This document shows positions 1 to 10,560 of a DNA stretch of 64,000 nt, piece after piece (within the stretch, counting starts at the first letter, position 1; every line of letters begins with the position of its first letter). A program made the translations under genes and the position numbers. The DNA comes from Monarcha castaneiventris obscurior. Its lineage: Eukaryota > Chordata > Aves > Passeriformes > Monarchidae. The stretch is from contig JAMPIT010000174.1 in the NCBI GenBank assembly GCA_026261815.1, positions 1,674,001 through 1,738,000 of the forward strand. The letters are read 5' to 3'. Below the pieces are notes generated by a model. The model was not told the origin of the DNA. It made no database searches and worked only from the letters and a program-made list of their open reading frames with translations.

Positions 1-2740
1 AAGTTCTTGAAACATGATGAAATGGAGAGAAATCTGCAGGTATTTTTCCATCCCTTCACTTTTCAGTAAGTCATGACTCACAGCCACTTGCTTTTAGCAT
101 ACGTTATGGGTCTAAAGAGGATTACTCTAAAAAGCTCTAAGAGCCCTTCCCAAAGCCCCATGGAAAACAAAGAAGTTCTTTGATGCAGCTGACTTCACAG
201 AGCAGTGACTTACCATGACTGGCAGTTCACAGATAAATAAATTCAGGGCAGATGAGTTGGGGGTTTGGTACACCAAACCCTCAGCTCTTGCCTCCTTCAT
301 GAACACCAGCTTTTTGCAGTTCAGCTGGTGGTTGGTAATTTATTCTCTGTTAGCAAACCTGCCATCCCACTAACTTCTTGACAGTGTTTCCAGCTGAACT
401 GCTCTCTGAAAGTAGGTTCTTCATAATTTAAGGTAGAATTAGGAGAAAATATACACTTTTGGGATCAAGGAATACATGTTTTGCAAGTACCACTTGTAGG
501 TTTTTTTACAATTTATGAATAATAACTTCTGAGAGAATGAAGCTTTTTTTTTTTTTTTAATTTTGGGAGACTGTAAATGTATCAAAAGTGTTTATTGAGG
601 CCTTTTGGAAACACAACCACTAAGTTTGTGCTGGGAATCTAAATAGTTCAGGAATGGGTTCAAGAGCTCTCTGTGTTAATTGTTAGCGTGATCCCTAGCC
701 TGGTTTTTTTGTGTGCCAGCTGTGCCTGGGCACACTTAGGGAGTCACTAGGGACAGGAGATCATTCCTAATAGGCCATTTAGATTTGGCTACTCTGTTCT
801 GGGAGGAAAGAGTGCTTAGCTCTGTGGACCAATAGCAGCAGCACACTGCCAGCTGGCCTCAGGTCCACAGAGTGATCCATGGCCCATTTAGTTTACCAGT
901 GTAGATGTAGCCAGTAGAACTGTGGCCAGCACAAGAACAGATGAAGCAGAAAAGTTTCAGTAGTCAAGATTATTTCGACCTCAATATGGGCTGTACTTCA
1001 AATTGCCTTTTCCTAGATCTGCATAAAAGCTTCTATTCTTGAAAATATAATTTTGAGGTCATAAAAAATTATCCTAGCCCTTTTAATTTAAACGGCCCAA
1101 GCTAGGGAGTGCTCTAGGGAAGCATTTACATGGTGTTCTGAGTGATTTCATACTTATCTATTTAATTATCTTCACTTCATAATAAACTGCCTTGTGACAG
1201 TAGGTAGTGCTCTACCTTGTTCTAATTAATGAATCAGTTATGGACAATTAATGGACAACCTGCAGAGTCAGAGTATGCTAATTTAGAGAGCATCTTGTTA
1301 ATTTGGTGAAACATACTGATGCTGTTCAAGCTGCCCAACATTTGGAATGATAAAGTAGTCCTTCCAGACAGAAACTAATGGTCACTGTCAGAAAAGCTGG
1401 TGTTAAAGTACTGTTTCTTTAAATCTGTCACAGTGCTGAGACATACTACCCTTCACAATGATGCTTCTTTAAGGACATTTCGTGAATAATACATCACAGA
1501 CATGAAGAGGATACCCATGATTGTGCATTAGGATGTAGTTCTGAGGCACAGCCTCCACATATGGCTCTTGGTGCTGAACCCATTCTTGTGTATTGACATC
1601 AAACAATTCTGGGATCCTGAGGCCACAGTGGATGTGCAGTAACTACAGATATAAACAGGGAGCAGAGTACAGTGCTGGCAAGCACTCAAAAGTTTGTGTG
1701 CCTGTGTTTTGGAAGGGAGGGTAGCATGGCTACCAGGCAAGGCTCTCAAAATTACTCCAGTCAAACAGATGTCTTCCAGGATATGGAACTCAAGTGATGT
1801 CACACATAAAACAGGTGATGAAAATGTGTAGTGGTAAAATGGGGTTTGAATAGCAAATAGCTAAATAGAAAAAAATAAATAACATTTAGTGCCACACTGT
1901 AAACAGAGAAGCTTCTAGGGATTTAATTGGTTGGTTTGCATGAACATCAGGGAGAGCAATTAAAGAGAATGTTACAGGGGAGGTAAATTATTTCTGCCCC
2001 TTGCAGAGGATAACCTCTTGAAAAATAATAAGGATTAGAAATAAAGACACTCAGACAACCTGATTAACTGATGAGCAGCAGGTCCTGAGCACAGGACTGT
2101 ACATGTGTCTGAGTGCTGGAGTTTGAGAGTGAAGCTGCTGAGAGTATAACAGAGGTTTGTAACTTCCAATTAAAGTGATTGGTAGTTCTTAATTCTAAAG
2201 TTTGTGTGAGTGTTTGAGTGGAAGATGTGTATGTCTCCAAAATTGCTTTGAGAAAGATCTTGAACACTGAATACTGACAAATTTTCTTTGAATAATTGGT
2301 ACAATGGTTGAAATAGTAATTCAAATATAATTTCTAAAACTTCCTGGTGAAAGGAAAATAAACAAGCTTGATTTCACACAAGAATACAATGGGGATTTGG
2401 CTCTAAAGACTTTCCAGTGAATATAAACAAAATGGTAGGCAAAATAGGATTGGAAACATTGCATGTGATTTTAAAAGTGCTTGCTAAATCCCACATGGAA
2501 AGACCTTGGGGCAGCTAAATAATGATAGGTTTATAGGTTTATGGTACTGTCATGGAGTAATAACCTGGTGAGGGATACAAAAAGCATTCAAATTTCAGCA
2601 AAAAAAAGAAAGTGAGGTTGCCTGACCTTTCGTCTCATTTACATACAGTTTAAAATGTTCATACAGAAGGAAAGAGCAAAAAGGTGGCAAAATCTGTATA
2701 TGACACAGCTATTAATATTAACCAACTCAGGAAACTTCAG
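1..2740. other. AT-rich non-coding DNA, no gene seen
   Basis: No exon with matched splice sites and no recognisable repeat was found here. Open frames are short and have no protein-like composition. A run of 15 T lies at 544-558. Most likely intron or intergenic sequence. Confidence 0.6.
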
Positions 2741-2746
2741 AAAGAC

Positions 2747-2935
2747 CTAAGAACATTGGAATAGCTATACTGGGCCAGATTATAAATCAGCTTTCTTCGG
2801 GACTCTATTTTTGATAGCAAATGTGTAGGAAAAGAACATACCAAGAAGAAAGGCAAACATTAATATTTCTCCTGGTATACCTTCCTAGCTTCTAGCTATC
2901 TGCAGCATAGAGACTTACCAAGGCAGAATATCCAT
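2747..2935 (-). mobile_element. Ancient CR1 LINE 3'-end fragment, antisense
   Basis: The start reads like the reverse complement of the old amniote CR1 3' end: an 'agaacat...gaatagc.atactggg' block, followed about 130 bases later by a second block around 'agcttctagc'. The matches are from memory of the consensus and the copy is heavily diverged with small indels, so the boundaries are approximate. It carries no open reading frame and is presumably inactive. It lies head to head with the sense-oriented CR1 piece that follows. Confidence 0.45.
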
Positions 2936-2975
2936 CTGAGACTTTGTATTTAATAGATTCAGGGAATCTAATGAG

Positions 2976-3125
2976 TTGTGCAGCTCGATGGCAAATGAAA
3001 TTCAATAAAGATAAATGCTAAGTAATGTATATTCCAGTAAATAATTTGATTTATACACATTACTGGGTTTTAAATTAGCTGAAGTCACTCTGGGAAAAAA
3101 AAATACTAAGGCACCAGTGTGAACC
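2976..3125 (+). mobile_element. Ancient CR1 LINE reverse-transcriptase fragment, sense
   Basis: The block 'atggcaaatgaaattcaat' followed by 'ataaatgctaagtaatg' and, about 70 bases on, 'aaattagctgaagtcactc' follows the order of a conserved part of the amniote CR1 ORF2. The frame is broken by stops and shifts, so this is a dead fragment. Family assignment rests on remembered consensus and should be confirmed by RepeatMasker. Confidence 0.45.
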
Positions 3126-4740
3126 CTTTATTCTTTGTCATTTGTATTTTAACTATTTTTATTGCAACAAAATCTCCAGACACTGATCAGGCCTCTACTG
3201 TGCACATCCATTACACAGAGAGAGTAAAAAGTGTGTAGCCTGAAAAACCTTGCAAATCTGAGTGTACCAACAGAAAGGCAGATGTGGGAGAACAAGGAAA
3301 CAATGAGGCAATATTGATCGGAAGGATAAGCAGTGGTGTCAGATTAATTGACCTTTGGTCATTCTGCATTGGTGGTCAAAAAGGAAACAACATGTTAGCA
3401 TGTATAATGCCATTACATGAATCAATGAGTTCTAATCTTACCATCTCAAAAGGCTACAGTAAAACCAGAAGGATTTTGGAGCCAGAGGACAGAAATTCGG
3501 AAAACAGATATGCGGAATTCAAAGATGGGAATTCTTAATTTGGATGGGGAAACATGGTTTCAAGATGTGAAATGATAAAGGAATGAGTAATAATGATATG
3601 CAAAGACTGTGTCAAGTGGATGTCCCTAATTAGCTATTTAGTTACATAGAGCACAGCAGACAAAATTTCAAAAAACAGCATTTGAAATGAAATGTTTCCT
3701 CTCACACTGCATGTTTAATATATGGAATGAGCTGTTATTGTCTGATGTCACCGTGACTGATGTCACTTCAGTTCTATTCAAACTGGAGCTGCAGGTTAAT
3801 CTGGATAATGCCATGTGTAATTGTGATTCTCTTCTTTTATTAGTGCACATCTCTATGCATCCGGGCATTGTCCAATCACTGTCTCCTTCCAGGAAGGACA
3901 GGAAAATATTTTCTTCACGGACAGTTTAGCCAATAATTGTTCAGCACTGGGTTTCTTGCTGCTGTCTCTGAAGCTCTTTATGCTAGATACCCAATGTGAA
4001 AATAGGACACCAGGTGAGACTGGTCTGATGTAGACCCAAAATTACTGTGACCTTTAATGAGAAATTTTATTAAATTTCAAAATTGAGATCGCAAGGTATG
4101 CCTATAGATAACTGTCAACATTTAATTTTTTAACCTGCATTTGGCTTTCAGTTTGTGCTCACTGCTGGACTGCAACTGATGTGAGTGTTTCAGGAATGTC
4201 TTTCCCTTCCTTTTCTAGTACTATGGAAGGAGGGAGAGGAGGGAAAAATGGCAGTGTTGAACTGATTTAGCTACAAATGGTAGCGCTAACTTCAAGAACA
4301 ATTAGAAACTGCACAATGAATAATTCAGCATTTTGTCACTTTAGGGGTTTCCCATTCTGCCTTTATAATTCAGAACACTTCCTCCCCTCCCCCTTCTCAT
4401 TAAGGAGAAATTGTAGCTGGAGAAGCAACCTCCAGGGACTGCCTGCTGCTCTCCATGCAGGTGGCATTCCCCGGGGGCTTGCGGGCAGCCCCAGCTGGAG
4501 ACATGGACCGTGTGCATGTGGGACCTCTGTGTAACACACGGCCTGGCCATGCTCACCCAACTACAAAACTTAAGCAGGCTTTTTCTGTTAAAATGGTTTT
4601 TCTTTTCTTATTCCCTATATTGTGCGAGAAACAGGATGTAATATCAAATTAAAGGCAGACTGCATTATCTGGCAATCCTGTAGTGCTAATAATTAACAAC
4701 AAGCTTTATTTTTCTTTTTTTTAATATTTTTTTTTTCTCC
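3126..4740. other. Non-coding DNA, no gene seen
   Basis: No convincing exon or repeat. A GC-richer patch lies at about 4430-4560 with several short overlapping frames on both strands. These overlap each other and lack splice context, so I treat them as chance. Confidence 0.5.
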
Positions 4741-4745
4741 GGCAG

Positions 4746-4793
4746 AGAAAACTGTTACTCTGTAACAACAGGGTCTGATTAAAAAGAGGAAAA
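4746..4793 (+). other. Possible short non-coding exon
   Basis: A very long T-rich tract (about 4711-4738) leads into a ctccggcag acceptor at 4745. After 48 bases comes a near-ideal gtgagtaag donor at 4794. All three forward frames contain a stop, so if it is used it would be a UTR or lncRNA exon. AT-rich introns contain many decoy exons with good splice sites, so this is a weak call without RNA evidence. Confidence 0.15.
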
Positions 4794-4804
4794 GTGAGTA
4801 AGAG

Positions 4805-5263
4805 ATGAGTGGGCAGACGGGCACATACTGTAAGTGCAACAATTTTCTACCACTTATTTTATCTGAGGAGCTGAAGACCTCTTGTTGCCTTTCAAATGAA
4901 ATTGCAGGCATTCAACGATGTTTGTATATACAAAACACCCAAATAAACAAACAAAAAGCCATGTCTGCAAAAAACTCTTTTCAGCTCTTGCCACTACGGT
5001 CAATAGGAGCATTGCACTGCGGTGACAAAACATTGAACAAAGAAAACCTGCACTTAAAGAAAAGCTTTAAAATAGGCTTCCAAGGACAGCATATTGTTCC
5101 AACTCAGAATAGAGCTCTGCTTTTTAAAAGTCAGGGTTTGCAAGTCAGTCTATTTATAGTGCCAAGGTTTATTATTGCGGTGTTCAAATTTATATACAAA
5201 CCACTAAATATTATGTTAGAAGGGAATGGTCAGTATGATCAGATGAATGCTTATATATTGTGA
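4805..5263 (+). other. 152-codon open frame, probably chance
   Basis: This is the longest open frame in the window outside the LTR. The translation has no signal peptide, no membrane segment of normal composition, and no domain I recognise. Its codon use looks like the surrounding AT-rich DNA. It starts just after the possible donor at 4794, which would place it in an intron. The sequence has few homopolymers and could be a conserved non-coding element, which I cannot test here. I lean to non-coding. Confidence 0.15.
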
Positions 5264-7859
5264 TTTGTTTATGTATTTTTTAAAAAATTTCACAGGCATT
5301 AAACATAGTTTCTGGCACATATTTTAAGGAATTATTCAAGCCACACTGTGGTCCATAACAAAAATGGGGCCAAAATCATGGCACTCAATTGCTGCAACTG
5401 AGATATTAGTGAATCTTTATTCGCTCTAATATTTTTCTGTCTACATATATATTCCCATATAAACATCTTTCTTGCATACTTAGACGGTGCTTCACCTTGC
5501 TAAACATCCCTTTAGAGCTCATGGCCCACTTCAGTCCCTTCAGAGCACAGGGAATGTGATGCAGATTCTAGGCTGATTGCAGATTAGGGCAGATATATTT
5601 ATTAGCCCCTCTTCTGCAGTCTTATGTTCCCAATGCATCCCTTTAGCAAAGCACTCATGTGAAACACAAGTAGTGGTTTGTTGAATCATCTTAGAGCTAT
5701 GGTTTCATAGGCTAAGTCTGCTCTGTCTGTGAAAGGAGCAAACTCCTCCTCTGCTGCCAGATGAGAACTCTTGAACCACTCATTGTGATCATCTGGACCA
5801 TGATGTTCATCCTATTAAAAGGCAAACCCAGTGAAAAATAGGTGGTTTTTAGCAGAATGGTCCCTTAAGTGTCTGATTGCTTGGTGTTACAGTGCTGTCA
5901 TGGGGTGGGGGTGAACAGGAACACTGCATGGGTTGGAGTCAAACATGCATTTCAGATCAGCTTCTAACATTAGGCTGCTGTACCCTCAGTTACTTCCTTT
6001 CATACATCTCTATTCCAGGACTCCACAGTGTTCCTAACACACCAGCTAAAGGTACAAGATGATTGTTGTTGGTACTCTCCAGTGATGCTAAGCCTTAGTT
6101 TATAAGATGTTAAAGACTGAATATTGAAGTCTGAATATACCCCTGTGGCATTTCAACACTGCATTTGGTAGGATGTCATGCTACAGAAAATGGCTTTCAG
6201 AAGCTTTTACATACTTGTAAGGCTATTTGTAATGTGAAGTTGACTTGTCTAGACAGTAGAGGATAACATATGTCTTCAACATTGCTGACAATTTTGCCAA
6301 TTTTTAGTATTGCAACACTTCTGCAGATAAGGCTATAAGAGTAGGTTGTTTCATGAACCACAGAACAGATGAAATTAGTCATTAGCTGTGACTACCCAAA
6401 GCTGTGCACATTTGTGTTTGCCAGTCAGTACACTTGGCTGACTGGCCAGTAGGTACATGTGTTCTGCTGCCAAAACAAGACATATAACAGATGAATTCTG
6501 CCTGTCTTTCCCTTTCTGGTGTTCTCCTTTAACCAAGCAATATTCTTCATGGAACTTGCAGGAATTTAATTATCTTTGACACCTCGACTTCTCTTTCCAA
6601 TTCACTGAAAATTAATCAATAATACAAAATGTAGTAAGTGTGGTCTGACAAGGAAATGTACCATCAGTTAAGCTGTATATGCCTTAAGAAACCGATGCCA
6701 AAATACGTATTAAAAATAAAATGTTGCGGCAATATTGCAAAGATGGAAACATAATGTTCATACCAATTGTTACGCATTTGAGCAGAAAACAGTCCAGCTT
6801 TGAAAGGATATCCAATTACTTTTGTTTCAGGGTCTTACTTCCATGTCTTTTTTGTCTGTACATTCCTATTGATGTTTAACTACTCTCTTGTATATCTTCA
6901 ATCACTGTTTTTTACTGCAGATCACATAACTTTAGGCAATGACAACATTATTATGCTAATATTGTTATAATATGCTATTAATCAGCATTATATAAATATT
7001 TCATAATTTAATTGCCTGAAATTACAAGCACCATAAAAATCTTCTAAGAGGAGCTCCACATGAGTAGAGACAATGCAGTCTGTTTTCCTGCTCCGAAAGA
7101 TTTTATCCTCAGAAGCCTGTCTATTTCTTCCCATTATGTCAGGTAACCTGCTAAAAGATACTTCCCACAAAGTCCATTCTTCTCATGTGCCAACAACTGT
7201 TTTGTCTACAACACTCCTGTGTGCTGACTAACAGTGCAGGCAGCCCCTGAGCTATGCTGCCTTGTGTGGGGAAACAAGTTAGCTGATTTTGGGACTTCTG
7301 AGGCCAGATGCAGCATAGGATAACATATGTACCACTTTAAATTATTTAAAGAGGCAAATTTCACAAGAAAGCAGGCCTAAACTTTTTTCTCTAGTCGTAG
7401 CATCTCTTCCCTCACTTTTGTCCCAGATATGTTCGGAGCCATATATGTATTTTCAAAAAGCCAGCTTCATTCTCTTACGTATTGCATCTCAGCCTGTGGA
7501 TAGGCTGTTCCTAATGAAGTGCTAAGCTCTCATGTGTTTCTGGTTGACAGCTAGTATGTCAATATATAAACCATCTTTAAAATGTATTAATATTTTCTCA
7601 TTGTCTCCGTTAGTTTTCATGTGTATTTTCATATTTATATCTGTTCTCTGGAGAGATCATCTTTTTTTTCCCATGCTTGCATAAAGAGCATTACTATAGG
7701 CCTGGGGCCTGCATGTGATAGGGAGCTCCTGTACATTAGTAAAACATTGGGACAGTGGATACAGGAGGGTAGAATAAACCCTCTATCCTAGTGGTGTTAA
7801 AGAGTAGAAACAGAAATGGAACATTCTCATCAATTTTGCATGTTTTTTAAATCATAAAG
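5264..7859. other. AT-rich non-coding DNA, no gene seen
   Basis: Only short frames occur and none has paired splice sites with protein-like content. No repeat family was recognised. Confidence 0.55.
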
Positions 7860-7918
7860 GCATAGAATATCTGTCGTAGGAAGAGACCCATAAGCATCAT
7901 ATAGTCAAAAACCCAACT
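7860..7918 (-). mobile_element. Avian CR1 3'-tail fragment, antisense
   Basis: The sequence 'catagaat...gtaggaagagaccca..agcatcat.tagtca' follows the familiar antisense reading of the avian CR1 3' end (catagaat, ttggaagggacc, gatcat, agtccaa). Only the last ~60 bases of the element remain, as is usual for 5'-truncated CR1 copies. Several substitutions indicate an old insertion. It is followed directly by a TGTA-type microsatellite. Confidence 0.6.
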
Positions 7919-7951
7919 ATATAAATACATACATGTATGTATGTGTATGTA
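7919..7951. repeat. ATAC/TGTA short microsatellite
   Basis: Imperfect alternating 'ataaatacatacatgtatgtatgtgtatgta'-type repeat (about 30 bases), partly palindromic around catgtatg. It abuts the CR1 tail fragment. Confidence 0.7.
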
Positions 7952-9267
7952 AGAGAGAAAACAATATTCAGTATATTTTCCCTTATCTTGAATTTTGTTG
8001 TGGTGATTCTGATTTTTAATTCCAAAGCCCTGTGAACTGTGTCAGTACCACTGACAGATGGCTGAGGGAAAGACACTGAGATCTACACGGTAAAAACCAT
8101 TTAGATGGAATGGCTGAATTAAGCATGCGCTTTGTGAAGCTGGGAGGAAGATAACAGAATGTTATGACTAGCACATTTCAACAATCCACTTTTAGAAATG
8201 TCAGTTGCTCTGAGTTAGTCAGAAAACAACAGCCTCCGGCTGTGCCCAGACCCTAACCCTGAGTTTGAAGGACAGTCATGGCTAGCAGTTGCCAGCAAGT
8301 AGTAGGTGTGATGCTGAACACCTCAGAACTGTTTCTCATTCTACATGTGGCTGGTGGGAACCACCACTGCAGGTTATACACTGTGTGCACAGTGAGTTCA
8401 GACCAAAAGTAAAATGCAGACTGATGTCTTAGATTGCACAATATCTGGAATAACTTTAATATAGACCTGACATCCAGTGTCTCAGCTCATTCAGATTCTT
8501 TAAATGGTCCTGTCTTTCCAATTTTGTCACAAAAAAAGGACTGTCCCCACTGAACTTCTCCCATTAGCACCAAACCATGTTAATCTTATGACTAATGTAT
8601 TTTTTTTTAAGTGATTTGAACAAGAAATCATTAGATAAATAATTCTTCCCATTTAAATCTCTCCTATACAGAAACTCATATATTCAAATATCCCCCTAAA
8701 CTTGGGCAGCAATCCACACTGTCTTCTCCCGTTCCACTTCCAAGTGACATGGAAGGGTTTCACAGAGGTTGACACTTCACTGCCTGTGAACTAGAGGCTC
8801 TGGGATAAATGTAGTAGATGACAGTTTTACAACAAAAGAAAAGAAAAAAGCTTTAGCTAAAATAAGTAATAGACCTATTCTTATTATCTAATTATGCCAA
8901 AGGATGTTGTGGATAAAAACAGGCTTTTTCTTTCAGTGGAAATTGTACAAATGGAAGAAATATCCTTTGGAGATTACTAAATAGACGGCATAAGTAATTT
9001 CGACAGATCCCCATCTGCAGAAAGTAGACAGGGGAAAAAATGGGGAAAATGCAGTTATTTCCCTGTTCTTGCACTTGGTGGCCTGTTCTTGCCCTCTTCT
9101 TCCATTCCCCTGGTGTAGGCTTATGGTTACTGGGTTAGGTGAATTCTTGGTCTCAAGCAGTTAACCTGTTCCTGCCTACTTTAACTGCTTAGTCCTGTGA
9201 GCCCGAGTTCTGTAGGTAGCTTTTAGTCTGGTGTGGAAGTTCATTAAGTGTGTGTTTTCCTCCACAG
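7952..9267. other. Non-coding DNA, no gene seen
   Basis: No recognised repeat. On the minus strand a good pyrimidine-rich acceptor ends near 9015, but the frame after it has no matching donor, so I do not call an exon. Confidence 0.5.
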
Positions 9268-9356
9268 ATGCAGAATCCGATGAACCTTCAGTCCCTTCAA
9301 GAAATCCATTCTCCTTCAAGATTTCCAAACAAGTCAGCTAATCAACATTTCTCATA
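9268..9356 (+). other. Weak exon candidate
   Basis: A strong acceptor (gtgttttcctccacag, ending 9267) is followed by 89 bases and a gtgagc donor at 9357. Only the frame starting at the first base (ATG CAG AAT) stays open across the whole segment. A second frame starts with acidic and proline residues but hits a stop before the donor. The composition is not clearly coding and I recognise no protein. Decoy exons of this quality are common in introns. Confidence 0.15.
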
Positions 9357-9959
9357 GTGAGCAAGAATCTTTTCTTAGTCATTGGGTGACCTACTGCCCA
9401 GACGACTCATTGTCTCTGACATTCTTGAATGCTAGCACACACTCAGTCTCCTGATATATCCCCAAAGCTGCAGCTTTCTTTTTGTGACCAAAAAAGCTTG
9501 CTCAGATGCCAAAAATATTTCTGCCCAGACCGTTAAAAAATCCCTGATTTGCAACCCTCACTAAGAAGTGGAACTGTCCTGTTTTGTTCAGGCTTTTCTC
9601 CTTGAGGCACTTAGCACATATCACAGAAACCTGAAGCTTTTACTTCCACTTTTCTCCAATTTTACAAGTAAGCCCACCCTGGCACAGTGTATCACAACTA
9701 CCAACCTTGCAGCTTTGGAAGATTAACTGAGAAGCCCCACAGAGCCTGCTAACATCACATAATTGACAGAGGAAGCTCTTCTAAGGAGTAGCATAAGGAA
9801 CTCCCTCCCCTCTAGACTCTCATCATTGGCAGTTTGCTTTAGAAAAGCATTTTTTTTGGGAAGTGAAGGGCACAGGGTGTAGGAAGGAGAATGAAGCCTT
9901 GACTGCACTTTTCACTGTTTCAGAAAATCTCAGCAGTATTCATGCAGGCTGTTCTTGTT

Positions 9960-10560
9960 TTGTCACTTGTCTGGATTGTTTGCCTCTGCTTGGAAGAATT
10001 AAAGCATTTTCAGAAAAGTAATCTTATCACATGAGAGAGCAATTAGACATTTTGTAATCCTATCACCCCTGTGCTGAAATTACCATGCCCAGTTAGCAAT
10101 AATTCTGCTTCCAAGAACAGAGTGAGCAGCAGCACAGCATGAATTATTTAACTCGATTCTGCGCTTCCTGTTTTCAAGTCACTGGAATAATACCGGCACC
10201 ACAGACAGTAATTATCCCCAGCATAGAGTAGAAACAGTTAATGGAACCTGCCTTTTAAATCAATATTATTAATTCAAGGAAAGAAACAGCATGTACTATC
10301 TGACGCCTATGGAGTTTTGATCTGGGCTTGATGTCACGCTGAAGTAAGTGGTTACCATGGAGACTGGAGCTTGTGTCTGCGTATCCCTCCCTGCCAGTGA
10401 GCTGTGAGGAGTGTTTTTGGAGAGGAAGTGCCCATCTGTAGTCAATCACTATTGTTCTGGCAGAGCCACATGCCGGCCTAGCTGCAGCCCTCCGAACTGC
10501 GTCACGACACAGCAGTGTCAGTCCCTCTGAATAAAGACTCCCTGTTGAACCAGATTTATC
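9960..10560. promoter_or_regulatory. Putative cis-regulatory patch with RFX X-box
   Basis: This stretch is less AT-rich than its surroundings and keeps several CpGs. It contains an X-box-like palindrome gttaccatggagac at 10351-10364, close to the RFX consensus GTTNCCATGGNAAC. It also has CRE-like tgcgtcacg at 10498-10506, a second gtcacg at about 10333, and several TAAT-core homeodomain-type sites (for example near 10208). Clustered motifs of this kind suggest an enhancer or a distal promoter. The 102-codon minus-strand frame across 10255-10563 looks like a by-product of the local GC content. Confidence 0.35.

Noticed and set aside
1528..1803. 91-codon minus-strand frame, and the many other 60-100-codon frames across the window
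   Set aside because: Length is expected by chance in 64 kb read in six frames; no splice context, domain or coding composition.
8245..8262. Telomere-like ccctaaccctga
   Set aside because: Fewer than two hexamer units; expected by chance.
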